A DNA stretch of 64,000 nt from assembly GCA_038883475.1 (NCBI GenBank), contig JAVZMA010000003.1, forward strand, positions 24,820-88,819, written 5' to 3'. This document shows positions 8,786 through 17,691 of the stretch, piece by piece. Under the pieces are notes generated by a model. The model ran no database searches, was not told the DNA's origin, and saw nothing but the letters and a program-made list of their open reading frames with translations. This stretch comes from JAVZLH01 sp038883475. GTDB taxonomy: Archaea > Thermoproteota > Bathyarchaeia > Bathyarchaeales > Bathycorpusculaceae. Position 1 is the first letter of the stretch. Every line of letters starts with the position of its first letter. Position numbers and translations under genes: made by a program.

Positions 8786-9640
8786 ATGGTCAAAGTCGCC
8801 ATTGCAAAAGGAACGAATCCGATAGAAACAACAGTTAACGCTCTTAAAATAGTTGAATCTGACTTAAGTTTCATATTTTCAGCGGATAAGCCAATTTTGG
8901 TTAAACCTAACTATATTAACTCGAAGCATCCCTCAACTGGCATCACAACCGATAGTAGAGTAATAGAGGGTGTCGTAAAGTTCTTAAAAGAAGGCGGGGT
9001 GGAAAATATTGTTATAGGCGAGGGAAGCGGTTTTGCGGACACTTTTGAAGCTTTCAGAGTTGCGGGAGTTGATGTTATTGCAAAAAGGTGGAATGTAAAA
9101 CTTGTCGACCTCAACAGAGATGAGTTTGTTGAAGCTTATCCGCCTAATCCAATAGCGCTTAAGAAGGTGAAAGTGGCTAAGACCGCATTACAAAGCATCA
9201 TAATAAGCGTTCCGAAGCTTAAGCTTCACAGAATGGCAACTGTCACATTAGGTTTGAAGAACATGATGGGCGCATTAGCTTCTAAGGGCTCTATGCATAA
9301 TGGCTGGCTCAGCAAAAACATCGCTGACCTAGCATCGTTACTAAAACCAAGCCTAACAGTCATAGACGGGATAATAGCTGGAGAAGGACATGAAACAAGC
9401 GGAAACCCCGTGGAAATGGATTTAGTTATCGCTGGCGTAGACCCCGTGGCTGTTGATGCTGTTGGCGCTGCTGTCATGGGCGTAGACCCAAAAGATGTTA
9501 AGCACCTTGTCTTAGCTGAGGAAAAAGGCCTTGGAACATGCGATTTAAACAAAATTACCGTTGTAGGAGAACCATTAGATAAGGTGAAGCGGACATTCCG
9601 CAAATCCTTTTCATCAAAAATTCTTTCGCACCTCGGTTGA
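8786..9640 (+). CDS. DUF362 family protein
   Basis: Cytosolic protein of 284 residues of the DUF362 family, whose activity is not well defined. Visible family features are the KPNYIN segment near residue 39, TDSRVIEGVVKFLKEGG, GEGSGF, the ISVPKLKLH stretch, GLKNMMG, and the C-terminal DGIIAGEGHETSGNP and ADPVAVDAV-like segments. No CxxCxxC ferredoxin domain is present, unlike longer members. Divergent from the zinc-ribbon/gcvT unit and 65 bases ahead of the deacetylase. Confidence 0.82.
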   Translation: MVKVAIAKGTNPIETTVNALKIVESDLSFIFSADKPILVKPNYINSKHPSTGITTDSRVIEGVVKFLKEGGVENIVIGEGSGFADTFEAFRVAGVDVIAKRWNVKLVDLNRDEFVEAYPPNPIALKKVKVAKTALQSIIISVPKLKLHRMATVTLGLKNMMGALASKGSMHNGWLSKNIADLASLLKPSLTVIDGIIAGEGHETSGNPVEMDLVIAGVDPVAVDAVGAAVMGVDPKDVKHLVLAEEKGLGTCDLNKITVVGEPLDKVKRTFRKSFSSKILSHLG

Positions 9641-9705
9641 AAAACATTGGTCAACGCATTTAAAAGAAGAATGAATTGTATCTCTAAATAAAGGGGGAAA
9701 CTCGG

Positions 9706-10455
9706 ATGAAGATAGTCTTTCACAAAAACTATTGTAGAGTGTACTCTTCTGACCCGGCTGCTGCACCGGGTCGAATGGAATCTATTATGAAAGAGTTAAG
9801 CGGCTTCGAGGTTGTTGAACCCGAAATGGCAATGGATGAGGATGTAGCGCTTGTTCATGGAAAAAGTCACATAGAATATGTTAAGAGCACGCCGGTAGTT
9901 TATGAGACTGCTTTGCTGGCTGTGGGAGGCGCCATTAAGGCTTCTGAAATCGCCATGAAAGGTGAACCAGCCTTTGGGGTTGTAAGACCGCCGGGACATC
10001 ATGCCAGCCAAAACAGTTGCTGGGGGTTTTGCTACTTCAACAATGTTGCCGTTTCCGTCGAGAGATTGCTTAGAAAGGGTTTAATTGCAAAGGCTGTTAT
10101 TCTGGACATAGACCTTCATTACGGAGATGGAACAGCAAACATCTTCGCAAATTCTTCAAAGGTTTTGTACCACCACATCGCAGACGGGGAAAGAGAAAAC
10201 TTCTTTAATGATCTGAAGGAGTTCTTAAGTTCGATTTCCAAATGTGACATTGTAGCTGTTTCCGCTGGCTTCGACCGCCATGAACAAGATTGGGGAGGCG
10301 TCCTAAGCACTAGTGATTACTTCCAAACAGCTGAAATTGTAAAGGATTTTGCGGAAAGGGTTTGCAGCGGAAGGAGATACGCTGTTTTAGAGGGAGGCTA
10401 CAACCACAAGGTTTTGGGTAAAAACGTTAAAGCTTTCGTGGAAGGGTTTGAATAG
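9706..10455 (+). CDS. Histone deacetylase / acetylpolyamine amidohydrolase family protein
   Basis: Zinc hydrolase of the arginase/deacetylase fold that removes acetyl groups from lysine or polyamine amines. RPPGHHAS carries the tandem catalytic His, GFCYFNN the following loop, DIDLHYGDGT the zinc Asp/His, and SAGFD the second zinc Asp. At 249 residues it is shorter than typical (about 340): the C-terminal and some loop segments are trimmed, while the catalytic set is complete. ATG 9706 is preceded by AAAGGGGG. Substrate cannot be told from sequence; acetyl-polyamine or an acetylated chromatin protein are both possible. Confidence 0.87.
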   Translation: MKIVFHKNYCRVYSSDPAAAPGRMESIMKELSGFEVVEPEMAMDEDVALVHGKSHIEYVKSTPVVYETALLAVGGAIKASEIAMKGEPAFGVVRPPGHHASQNSCWGFCYFNNVAVSVERLLRKGLIAKAVILDIDLHYGDGTANIFANSSKVLYHHIADGERENFFNDLKEFLSSISKCDIVAVSAGFDRHEQDWGGVLSTSDYFQTAEIVKDFAERVCSGRRYAVLEGGYNHKVLGKNVKAFVEGFE

Positions 10456-10597
10456 CCTCTTAATCAATTCATTAGAAGAATTTTCCCTACAATTAAGAGC
10501 TTTAATTCCGTGCCGATATAGAAACTTTTAATTTCCTCTATAACGCTTAATCTGGAAACCAGCCATCTCAACACGCATTAATGTGGTTTGTGCAAGC

Positions 10598-12697
10598 ATG
10601 GAAAAATACACACTCATCATAACAGAAAAGCCGGATGCAGCGCAAAGAATAGCTTCAGCCCTTGACACAAAAGGAAAAACAAGCAAAAAAGAAGATAACG
10701 GCGTGCCCTACTATGTGGCTAAAAGGGACAGAGAGATAGTTGTCGTTCCAGCCATAGGCCACCTATATACTGTAACTGGAGAAAGAAGCGAGAGAAACTA
10801 TTATCCAGTTTTTAACTTTAAATGGGTGCCAAGATACGTTGCCGAGAGAGGCGCAAAACAAATCCGCACATGGCTTGAGACTATTTCTAAACTGGCAAAA
10901 GATGCAGACATGTTTATTGACGCATGCGACTATGACATAGAGGGAAGCATCATCGGATACTGCATACTAAAATATGCATGCGGAAACAAGGAAAGCGTCT
11001 CAAAGAGGATGAAGTATTCAACATTAACCAAAGAGGAGCTGGAAAAATCCTACAATGAGCTATTACCCCACCTCGACTTCGCGTTGATAGAGGCTGGGCG
11101 AACAAGACACGAAGTGGATTGGCTTTACGGAGTAAACCTCTCGCGGGCTTTAACCATAGCTGCAAGAGATTGGAGTGGGAAATATGCAACCTTAAGCACT
11201 GGAAGGGTGCAGGGACCAACTTTAAGATTTCTCATCGCAAGAGAGAAAGCTATCAGGAGTTTTGTGCCTACACCCTACTGGGAAATCAGAGCGGAAATCG
11301 AAATCGACGGGAAAACCTTCGAGGCTGAATATGAAAAGGATGTTATTGAAACTAAAAGGGAAGCAAACAAGATATTAAGCGAGTGTAAAGGAAAAAATGG
11401 GGAAGTAGAGAAAATTGAAGTTAAACAGTTCCAGCAGTTGCCGCCGACACCTTTTGATTTAGGAACACTTCAAAGCGAAGCCTACAGCCTATTTGGCTAT
11501 ACGCCAATGCGAACCTCAGACATAGCTCAACGCCTCTACCTAGACGCTTTAATCTCCTACCCAAGAACAAGCAGCCAAAAACTTCCGCCAACAATCAACT
11601 ATGAGGAAATACTGAAAAACCTAGGCAAAGTCCCCGAATACAAGAAGCTAACAGCAGAACTCCTCGCAAAACCGGAACTGAGACCAAAAGAGGGGAAGAA
11701 AGAGGACCCAGCGCATCCAGCTATCTACCCGACTGGAAATCTTCCAGAAAGAGTCCTAAGCGACCAAGAGAGGAATTTATGGGATCTTGTGGTAAGGAGG
11801 TTCATGGCGGTTTTTGAAGAACCAGCAATTAGACAGAGCATGAAAGTTCACATTAACGTCGATGGACACTGTTTCTACTTGAGGGGAAGACAGATATTAA
11901 AGGAAGGGTGGATGCGTTTCTATGGACCTTATGTGAGGTCAGAGGAAGTTCTTTTGCCGCAAATAAAGGAAGGACAAAAAGTCAATGTTAAGAAAGTCAT
12001 CCTAGAAGACAAGTTCACCAAGCCACCGCCTCGATATAACCCCGGCAGCCTCTTAAAGAGGATGGAGGAAGAAGAAATTGGGACAAAAGCCACGAGAGCA
12101 GAAATCATACAGACATTGTATGATAGAAAGTATATCCGTGACGAACGGATGGTTGTCACAGATTTAGGGTTTGAGGTTATGGAAGTTTTAAAGCGGTACT
12201 GTCCAACCGTTGTTTCCGTTAAGTTGACAAAGGAACTTGAAGAGAGAATGAACAGAATTCAATTAAACAACGAGAAAAGAGAAAATGTTTTGGTGGACGC
12301 TGTAGAAATCCTCAAACCAGCAATTGAGGAGTTGAAAGAAAAAGAGAAGGTGATTGGCGAACAGTTAAGCAACGCCATAAAAAGAGCCAGACTAGAAGAA
12401 AGAACCGTAGGTGCCTGTCCAATCTGCAACTCGGGAAAACTCATGATACTCTATTCGAGGAAAACAGGCAAACGATTTATCGGCTGCACAAACTACTTCA
12501 AAAAATTGTGTTCAGCCTCATTTCCCCTACCTCAGAGGGGCACTGTGAGACCGCTTGGCAGAAACTGCCGTGGATGTGGTTGGCCAACAGTTCAGGTTAG
12601 GATTAAGGGAAGACGCCCTTGGAACCTTTGTTTTAACCCGAAATGCCCGATAAAAGAGGAGAGGATGAAAAGAATTGAAATGTCAAATCTGCAGTAG
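10598..12697 (+). CDS. topA: DNA topoisomerase I (type IA)
   Basis: Relaxes negatively supercoiled DNA through a 5'-phosphotyrosine. TOPRIM domain starts with IITEKPDAA and has DACDYDIEG near residue 110; the active-site segment is ALISYPRTSSQKLP near residue 325. The C-terminus holds two zinc ribbons: CPIC...GCTNYFKKLC and CRGCG...CFNPKCP. About 699 residues, usual for archaeal topo I; no helicase domain, so not reverse gyrase. I prefer ATG 10598 because the TOPRIM begins at once; GTG 10583 is possible. Its end overlaps the next gene by 23 bases, suggesting an operon. Confidence 0.95.
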   Translation: MEKYTLIITEKPDAAQRIASALDTKGKTSKKEDNGVPYYVAKRDREIVVVPAIGHLYTVTGERSERNYYPVFNFKWVPRYVAERGAKQIRTWLETISKLAKDADMFIDACDYDIEGSIIGYCILKYACGNKESVSKRMKYSTLTKEELEKSYNELLPHLDFALIEAGRTRHEVDWLYGVNLSRALTIAARDWSGKYATLSTGRVQGPTLRFLIAREKAIRSFVPTPYWEIRAEIEIDGKTFEAEYEKDVIETKREANKILSECKGKNGEVEKIEVKQFQQLPPTPFDLGTLQSEAYSLFGYTPMRTSDIAQRLYLDALISYPRTSSQKLPPTINYEEILKNLGKVPEYKKLTAELLAKPELRPKEGKKEDPAHPAIYPTGNLPERVLSDQERNLWDLVVRRFMAVFEEPAIRQSMKVHINVDGHCFYLRGRQILKEGWMRFYGPYVRSEEVLLPQIKEGQKVNVKKVILEDKFTKPPPRYNPGSLLKRMEEEEIGTKATRAEIIQTLYDRKYIRDERMVVTDLGFEVMEVLKRYCPTVVSVKLTKELEERMNRIQLNNEKRENVLVDAVEILKPAIEELKEKEKVIGEQLSNAIKRARLEERTVGACPICNSGKLMILYSRKTGKRFIGCTNYFKKLCSASFPLPQRGTVRPLGRNCRGCGWPTVQVRIKGRRPWNLCFNPKCPIKEERMKRIEMSNLQ

Positions 12698-12908
12698 AAA
12701 AGCAGTTGATAAAGGCTTTTGCGAACTGCACATGAAAGCTTACGAAAGCATCAACAAGAAGTATGTAGCTTGGAAAAAGGCTTTAGAAATTTCTTGGAGA
12801 GAGTATTTAAGTGAGATTGCTAGAAATCCATTAACAGGAGAATGGGCTAAAGAGGTGGCGGAACACCTAATAAAAAGCGGAGAAAGCCAAAATGTCGCTG
12901 AAGGTTAA
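12675..12908 (+). CDS. Small zinc-finger protein downstream of topA
   Basis: Seventy-seven residues. CQICSRKAVDKGFCELH forms a CxxC...CxxH zinc site at the N-terminus, followed by a helical region with YVAWKKALEISWREYL and a stretch ending in WAKEVAEHL. Overlaps topA at its start and the next membrane protein gene at its end by 17 bases, so the three are likely translationally coupled. This small Zn protein appears conserved-looking, but I do not recognise a functional name. Confidence 0.7.
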   Translation: MKCQICSRKAVDKGFCELHMKAYESINKKYVAWKKALEISWREYLSEIARNPLTGEWAKEVAEHLIKSGESQNVAEG

Positions 12909-13308
12909 GAAAAGAATTTCCTCAATTTCATATTCCATGAACAGGTTGTACAAGAGAATATCAACAGCGAGACCCTCAACTCTTGCCCTCTCAGTACTGG
13001 TTGTAGCTTTCGCTGTGTTCTTGCTTGGAGGTGGCTTATACAATATTATCATGAAGCCTTTACCCGCTGTTTATTATGGTGGACGCTTCATCTTTCTATA
13101 TCCGCAACTTTCAGAACAGTTCGTAACCGACAGCATTATTGCAACTATTTTATACTCGCTTGGTGTTATTGGTTTGATATCCATATATCAAAGTACAAAG
13201 TACGCCTACAAGCCAAGACAAGCCTACATGATGTTTCTGGTTGGAATAACGCTGCTGTTAATAGCCTACATACTCCTAGAAGCCATTATAAGGTCAAAAG
13301 TTGGCTGA
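12892..13308 (+). CDS. OSTC/OST3-OST6-like membrane protein
   Basis: Protein of 138 residues with a basic N-terminus and three membrane helices (about residues 30-50, 83-100, 112-132). The layout and local residues resemble human OSTC/DC2: helix 1 starts P-S and ends in GGGLYNIIMKP (OSTC: GGIIYDVIVEP), a loop leads to SEQFVTDSIIATILYSLGVIGL (OSTC: [22 protein letters not shown]), and helix 3 ends in LLEAIIRSKV (OSTC: FMARVFMRMKL). OSTC, with the C-terminal part of OST3/6, is an oligosaccharyltransferase subunit contacting the translocon. Comparison is by eye from memory. Being 5.6 kb from aglB is consistent but not proof. Confidence 0.6.
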   Translation: MSLKVKKRISSISYSMNRLYKRISTARPSTLALSVLVVAFAVFLLGGGLYNIIMKPLPAVYYGGRFIFLYPQLSEQFVTDSIIATILYSLGVIGLISIYQSTKYAYKPRQAYMMFLVGITLLLIAYILLEAIIRSKVG

Positions 13309-13316
13309 CAATCCCT

Positions 13317-13817
13317 CTACCAAGGATTACTTTTTAAACCCAGCTTGTAAGCTGCAAAATTCGTAAGCAAGTGTATTGGCGGAGTTATGATTAGCACCAC
13401 AAGTGTAAGCTCCCAAGAAACTATTCCCAAAGGAAGCGCAAAAAGAAGCGCCCCCACTATAAAGTCTATTTGATCCATGACTGGCAAAAGTTCTCCGGGT
13501 GCAAGTCCAAGTCTCCTTTTAATGAAGGCCCCTGTTAAATCGCCTACCAAAGCTCCAAACGACAATAAAAAGCCAAACTGGAAACCTTGAACATTATTAG
13601 GATAATTGAGAAAGGCGTTTTCTGCAAAACCAACAACTGTCCCAACCACTAATGCTGAAAAGAACCCTCGGAAAGTTTTGTTTCTCCCAAAAATTGGTTT
13701 TCCATCAATGAAACTTTTACCAAAATCTAATGGAATCCCCCCGCCAGTTATTACTGGTAAGGCGTTCGCGCAGTAAGCGGGGAGTATAAACATCAAAGCT
13801 TCGATTATTAGTTGCAT
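13317..13817 (-). CDS. carS: CDP-archaeol synthase
   Basis: Integral membrane enzyme that uses CTP to activate unsaturated archaetidic acid (digeranylgeranylglyceryl phosphate) in ether-lipid synthesis. Characteristic features are PAYCANALPVITGGG at the N-terminus, GKPIFGRNKTFRGFF (the nucleotide-binding region) near residue 45, LSFGALVGDLTGAFIKRRLGLAPG and the DQIDFIVGALLF segment. Five membrane helices in 166 residues, normal for DUF46/CarS. Ends nine bases from the convergent OSTC-like gene and lies 12 bases after radB on the same strand. Pairs functionally with the geranylgeranyl reductase at 57.1-58.3 kb. Confidence 0.93.
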   Translation of the reverse strand: MQLIIEALMFILPAYCANALPVITGGGIPLDFGKSFIDGKPIFGRNKTFRGFFSALVVGTVVGFAENAFLNYPNNVQGFQFGFLLSFGALVGDLTGAFIKRRLGLAPGELLPVMDQIDFIVGALLFALPLGIVSWELTLVVLIITPPIHLLTNFAAYKLGLKSNPW

Positions 13818-13829
13818 GCGTAAACGCCC

Positions 13830-14552
13830 TCACGGTTGATGGGGGGAGTTTTCGCTTATTCCCTTTTCATCTATTCTTAAATAACATGTCAGTGGCTGGC
13901 TTTTTCTGCTAGTTTCCTTCGGGGTTTTTTCTAGCAATACCTTAATTATTTTTGAATTTTCTGTGGGCTTCATAGCAATTATTGTGTCAGCCCAAAATTT
14001 TAAAACTCTCGTTCCAACGGGCTCCACTTCTGCATAAATGTCATTTATGACGCTTCGAACTTGACTTGTCATCAAAACTGCGATTTTGTGCGTCTTTGCA
14101 ACTTGCGCCAAAGCCGCTACTTGCCTGTTTAGCTCGCGGTTCAGCTTGAATGTTTTTTCCGGATGTTCTGAAACTTCGGAGCGGTAGAGGGACGTGATTG
14201 TGTCGAAAATCACAAGCCCGAAGTTTTTTGTTATGTACTCTGCCATGTGGTCTATGACTACGCCTTGTTCGTGGAAGTTGCTTGGCTTCACTAAAAGTAT
14301 ATATTCTGCAGTTTTATTGAGTCCCCCCGATGCGATTTGAGAGAGTCTATGCGTAGAGAACGTGGCATCACAGTCCACGAAAAGTGTTTTGTAACCCATC
14401 TCTGCACAGTTTACGGCACATTGTATGCTTAGGGTAGTTTTCCCGGTTTCAGCCTCTCCATAAATCAAGCTGACACTTTCTGGCGGTATGCCTCCACCCA
14501 AAGCATTGTCAATGGATTTACAGCCTGTTGGAATATTTGGTAGCAAAGTCAC
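13830..14552 (-). CDS. radB: RadB recombinase paralogue
   Basis: RecA-superfamily ATPase that supports RadA in homologous recombination. TGCKSIDNALGGGIP at the N-terminus, Walker A GEAETGKTT near residue 31, Walker B LVIFDTI near 110, and the Gln-containing L1/L2-like region around MTSQVRSV. About 240 residues with no N-terminal helix-hairpin-helix domain, which distinguishes RadB from RadA. Followed closely by carS. Divergent from the RNase H-fold gene. Confidence 0.92.
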   Translation of the reverse strand: MTLLPNIPTGCKSIDNALGGGIPPESVSLIYGEAETGKTTLSIQCAVNCAEMGYKTLFVDCDATFSTHRLSQIASGGLNKTAEYILLVKPSNFHEQGVVIDHMAEYITKNFGLVIFDTITSLYRSEVSEHPEKTFKLNRELNRQVAALAQVAKTHKIAVLMTSQVRSVINDIYAEVEPVGTRVLKFWADTIIAMKPTENSKIIKVLLEKTPKETSRKSQPLTCYLRIDEKGISENSPHQP

Positions 14553-14623
14553 TCACATCAACGGATATAAGTTACGAAACTAATAATTGTCTTACGCTCA
14601 AAACCCGATATAGGAAAGGCTAT

Positions 14624-15277
14624 ATGAAAGCGAAGATTGCGGTAGCAACGGTTTCAGGGAAGGCATACTATTTAATCGTTAACGAATTGAAAAAGAGAAA
14701 TTTGCCATTTTTAAGTTTAATCCCAAAAGAACCAATCCCAATAGAAATAAAGGTGGTCATAACCACAGAAAAAGAGAAAAACCAAATAAACCATGAAAAA
14801 ATCCTAGTTTTTCAAGAAAACACCGAACCAGAAGCTATAGTGAACCAAGCAATCCAAATTCTTGAAGGAAGAGAAGCCTACGAAAAAATAGTTATAGGCA
14901 TAGATCCCGGCGAAGTCTTCGGTCTCGCGGTTTTGGCTGATGGGAGAATAATAAAAACAGAAAACTGCTTCAGCGTGGAGGAAACGATAGAGAAAATTAA
15001 GAATATTTTGAAGAACATCGAAAAAAAACCAACAACTTCGGTTTCTATAAAAGTCGGCGATGGCGTTCGCGCGTACAAGGAGAAACTTCTAGAGGCTTTA
15101 GATGAGGCTTTACCATCACATGTTGTTTTGGAAAGTGTAAGTGAAGCGGGGACAAACCGTTACCTAAACGATAACAAGCATAGGAGAGGAGTCAGGGACA
15201 TTGTGTCCGCCATGAAGATAGCTGGAAGAAGCGGACATACTTTTCCGAGGAGGAGAGAAAATGAATCGGACAGTTGA
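14624..15277 (+). CDS. RNase H-fold (RuvC/YqgF-like) archaeal protein
   Basis: About 217 residues. An N-terminal alpha/beta half (MKAKIAVATVSGKAYYLIV...) is followed from about residue 84 by VIGIDPGEVFGLAVLADG, the first beta-hairpin with the catalytic-type Asp of the RNase H/RuvC superfamily, and later by VGDGVRAYKEKLL and VSEAGTNRYL with SAMKIAGRSG at the end. It may be a nuclease; no specific role is known to me. ATG 14624 is preferred to the 14528 start because the latter would overlap radB's 5' end and add an unlikely tail. Ends 17 bases inside the Clp1 gene, so the two are coupled. Confidence 0.7.
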   Translation: MKAKIAVATVSGKAYYLIVNELKKRNLPFLSLIPKEPIPIEIKVVITTEKEKNQINHEKILVFQENTEPEAIVNQAIQILEGREAYEKIVIGIDPGEVFGLAVLADGRIIKTENCFSVEETIEKIKNILKNIEKKPTTSVSIKVGDGVRAYKEKLLEALDEALPSHVVLESVSEAGTNRYLNDNKHRRGVRDIVSAMKIAGRSGHTFPRRRENESDS

Positions 15278-16568
15278 AAATGGCAAAACGCTGCTGGTTG
15301 ACGGCCCAGCTTCCGTCACAGTTATTTCCGGTAAGGCTGAGGTTTTCGGCTCGGTTCTTGGAGGCTCGAGCAAAGTTGTGATAAGGGAGGGTAAAAGGCT
15401 GCCATTTGTGGTGACGGAAAAGGCAAGTTTCCAGATTTCGCTGGGAGAAAACGCAAGCGTTGAAGAAGTTGATGAAAACACCATTCCTTCTTCATGGAAC
15501 AACGCTTATGAAGAACTCATGAAGGTTGACGCAAGGCCAGCCGTTGCAATCGTTTTAGGGACAGTTGATTCTGGAAAAACGAGTTTCTGTACATATTTAA
15601 TAAACAATCTGCTGAGGGAGAAACGGAAAGTTGCGGTTTTAGACGGGGATTTAGGTCAATCCGATATAGGACCGCCATGCACGGTTGCATATGCCTTTGT
15701 CGCAAAGCCAGTAACCGACCTCTTTAATTTGGAACTTAAAAATGCCTTCTTTGTCGGTGTAACATCTCCAAGCGCAGCAATAAACAAAGTGATTGAGGGA
15801 CTAACGACATTAAAAAGGGAAATTATTGAAAGTAGTCCTGATTTTATTGTTATAAACACTGACGGATGGGTTGAGGAAGAAGAGGCGGTAAGCTACAAAG
15901 TTAAGCTTGTTGAGGAGCTTAACCCGGACATTGTTTTCTGCATCCAACAAAAAGACGAGTTAACACCTCTTTTGGATGCTCTTGAAAAGTTCAAAAAAGT
16001 CGTTGTCGATTCCCCCATGGCTATTAGGCAGAGGAGTAGGGAAAAACGCAAAAGCTTGAGGGAGCTTGGATATATAAAGCATTTGAAAAACGCGAAAGTA
16101 CAATCTTTTCCCATAAACTGGCTAAAAATAGAGGACGATTGGCTGCTTGGTTTGGATAAAACTTTAGGAAATGTTAGATACGCAAACAAAGTCTACGAAC
16201 TTTTGGGAATGAAACCATTGCACTTGGCTGAGTTACCAGAAAAAATTTGCATAGTTGTTGGAAGAGGTCGCTGGATTAACGAAGACAACATCAAAAGGAT
16301 TGAGGAATTCGCTAAAAAGAAGGTTGCCGTTGTTCGGAAAGGTGAAGAGGCGGGATTGCTTACGGCTTTGTATGACCAGAAAAGAAAGTTTCTTGGTATA
16401 GGTATTTTATACGAAGTTGATTTCTTTAGGAAAACTCTAAAAATTTATACGCCGGTCTCCGAAAACGTCTCAACAGTTGCTTTTGGAAGAGTTAAACTTG
16501 ACAAGAACATGAAGGAAATACCGGTTTTCGCTGAAGAAGAGCCGTTTGAGTTTGCCGCTACTGAGTAA
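15261..16568 (+). CDS. Clp1/Grc3-type polynucleotide 5'-kinase
   Basis: ATP-dependent 5'-OH RNA/DNA kinase related to eukaryotic Clp1 and Grc3/Nol9. N-terminal beta domain (GPASVTVISGKAEVFG) of about 90 residues, then a P-loop domain with Walker A GTVDSGKTS near residue 97, DGDLGQSDIGPPC with the catalytic clasp/Walker B region, and FVGVTSPS. A C-terminal beta domain of about 120 residues completes the Clp1 order. Full length at 435 residues. The partner upstream gene has a nuclease-like fold, so the pair may act on RNA or DNA ends together (inference). Confidence 0.9.
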   Translation: MNRTVENGKTLLVDGPASVTVISGKAEVFGSVLGGSSKVVIREGKRLPFVVTEKASFQISLGENASVEEVDENTIPSSWNNAYEELMKVDARPAVAIVLGTVDSGKTSFCTYLINNLLREKRKVAVLDGDLGQSDIGPPCTVAYAFVAKPVTDLFNLELKNAFFVGVTSPSAAINKVIEGLTTLKREIIESSPDFIVINTDGWVEEEEAVSYKVKLVEELNPDIVFCIQQKDELTPLLDALEKFKKVVVDSPMAIRQRSREKRKSLRELGYIKHLKNAKVQSFPINWLKIEDDWLLGLDKTLGNVRYANKVYELLGMKPLHLAELPEKICIVVGRGRWINEDNIKRIEEFAKKKVAVVRKGEEAGLLTALYDQKRKFLGIGILYEVDFFRKTLKIYTPVSENVSTVAFGRVKLDKNMKEIPVFAEEEPFEFAATE

Positions 16569-16594
16569 AACACTGCCCATTGGTTATTCCTTGT

Positions 16595-17251
16595 CTATAA
16601 TTGTTTGAATGGGCAAAGCGTGTTCACGGGACACTCTTTACAAAGCGGGTTTCTTGCTTTACAATATCTTCTGCCAAGCAAAATCAGCAGTACGTGAACT
16701 GCCAAGTAATCTTTTGGTTTATAAAGCGATTCAAGAGAACCGCGAACCAGCTCATAACCTCCATTGGGAGGCGCCAAACCCAAGCGTTTTGCTACACGGT
16801 TAACGTGAGTGTCCACGGGAATCGTGGGCTTTTCTGAGCAAAAGAGCAGTAGAACGTCGGCTGTTTTAGGTCCAACTCCGGGAAGTTGAAGAAGTTCTTC
16901 TCTTGCTTTAGAAAGCGGTAATGATAAGATGGTGTTTAGGTTGCCGTTGAATTTTTCAAGGATTATTTTTGAAAGTTGCTTTATTGTTTTAGCTTTGTTT
17001 CTGTACAAACCAGCCACTTTTAAGCATTCTTCAATTTGGCTTGTCTCTGCGTTCGCTAAGGCTTGGGGCGTTATCTCAAATTGTTTCGAAAGTTTTTCGA
17101 AGGCTTTAGCGGTGTTTCTGTCGTTGGTGTTCTGGGAAATCACCGTGACGATTAGTGTTTCAAATGCGTCTCCTGTCGACGTTATCCATCTTGGCATTGT
17201 AAAGGTTTTTCTCAAAATCTCCAAGATTTTTTCAGCTCTGTTCTCGGTCAT
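16595..17251 (-). CDS. nth: Endonuclease III
   Basis: DNA glycosylase/AP lyase for oxidised pyrimidines. Helix-hairpin-helix LPGVGPKTADVLL with the catalytic Lys near residue 125, PVDTHVNRVAKRLG with the catalytic Asp near 143, and a C-terminal iron-sulfur loop C-x6-C-x2-C-x5-C (CKARNPLCKECPVNTLC). 218 residues, standard length. Convergent with the Clp1 gene. Confidence 0.95.
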   Translation of the reverse strand: MTENRAEKILEILRKTFTMPRWITSTGDAFETLIVTVISQNTNDRNTAKAFEKLSKQFEITPQALANAETSQIEECLKVAGLYRNKAKTIKQLSKIILEKFNGNLNTILSLPLSKAREELLQLPGVGPKTADVLLLFCSEKPTIPVDTHVNRVAKRLGLAPPNGGYELVRGSLESLYKPKDYLAVHVLLILLGRRYCKARNPLCKECPVNTLCPFKQL

Positions 17252-17319
17252 ATCGCGGCATCATCCTTGAAAATAATAAATAGTGAGTATGTAGGCTATA
17301 TAAGGAATGGAGAAAAACG

Positions 17320-17691
17320 ATGGAACGCGCAAAAATTGTTAAAGGCGAAATGGTAGAGTTAGATACAAATTTTCTGGCAGTTTACATGGAAACGAGCAAC
17401 GCTTGCTTAATCCTTTTAAGCGAGAGAGAAGACAAACTTGGAACACTAGCGATAGCGGTTCCAAAGCCAAAAGACATGCTTGGCCCCCCATCATCTTCTG
17501 TCCTCTTAGGCGACAGAAACGCGATTTCAGCCCGAATGTTCGCTGAATACATAGCGTCAAGAAAGGGGAAAATAGCCTTAGTATCAATATACTTAGAAAA
17601 GGTCAGCGAGATGCAAGCACAATCAGTTTTTATGAAACTCATCGAAAAAGTTGCCCACGCAGAGGCGGGAAAAGAGGGAACAGCAACATGA
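17320..17691 (+). CDS. PAC4-like small protein (possible proteasome assembly chaperone)
   Basis: Protein of 123 residues. Strand-rich core with LGTLAIAVPKPKDM, then SSSVLLGDRNAISARMFAEYIASRKGKIALVSIYL and a long C-terminal helix. This resembles human PSMG4/PAC4 (LRNLAVAM..., TSLLGD...LAQRLARKTNKQVFVSYNL) in order and in the key LLGD, the helix before K, and the VSxxL strand. PAC3/PAC4 chaperone alpha-ring assembly in eukaryotes. The comparison is by eye; the fold could also be a general two-layer domain. TATA (CTATATAA) at about 17294 and GGAATGGAG before ATG 17320. Stop overlaps the UbiD start by four bases (ATGA). Confidence 0.5.
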   Translation: MERAKIVKGEMVELDTNFLAVYMETSNACLILLSEREDKLGTLAIAVPKPKDMLGPPSSSVLLGDRNAISARMFAEYIASRKGKIALVSIYLEKVSEMQAQSVFMKLIEKVAHAEAGKEGTAT

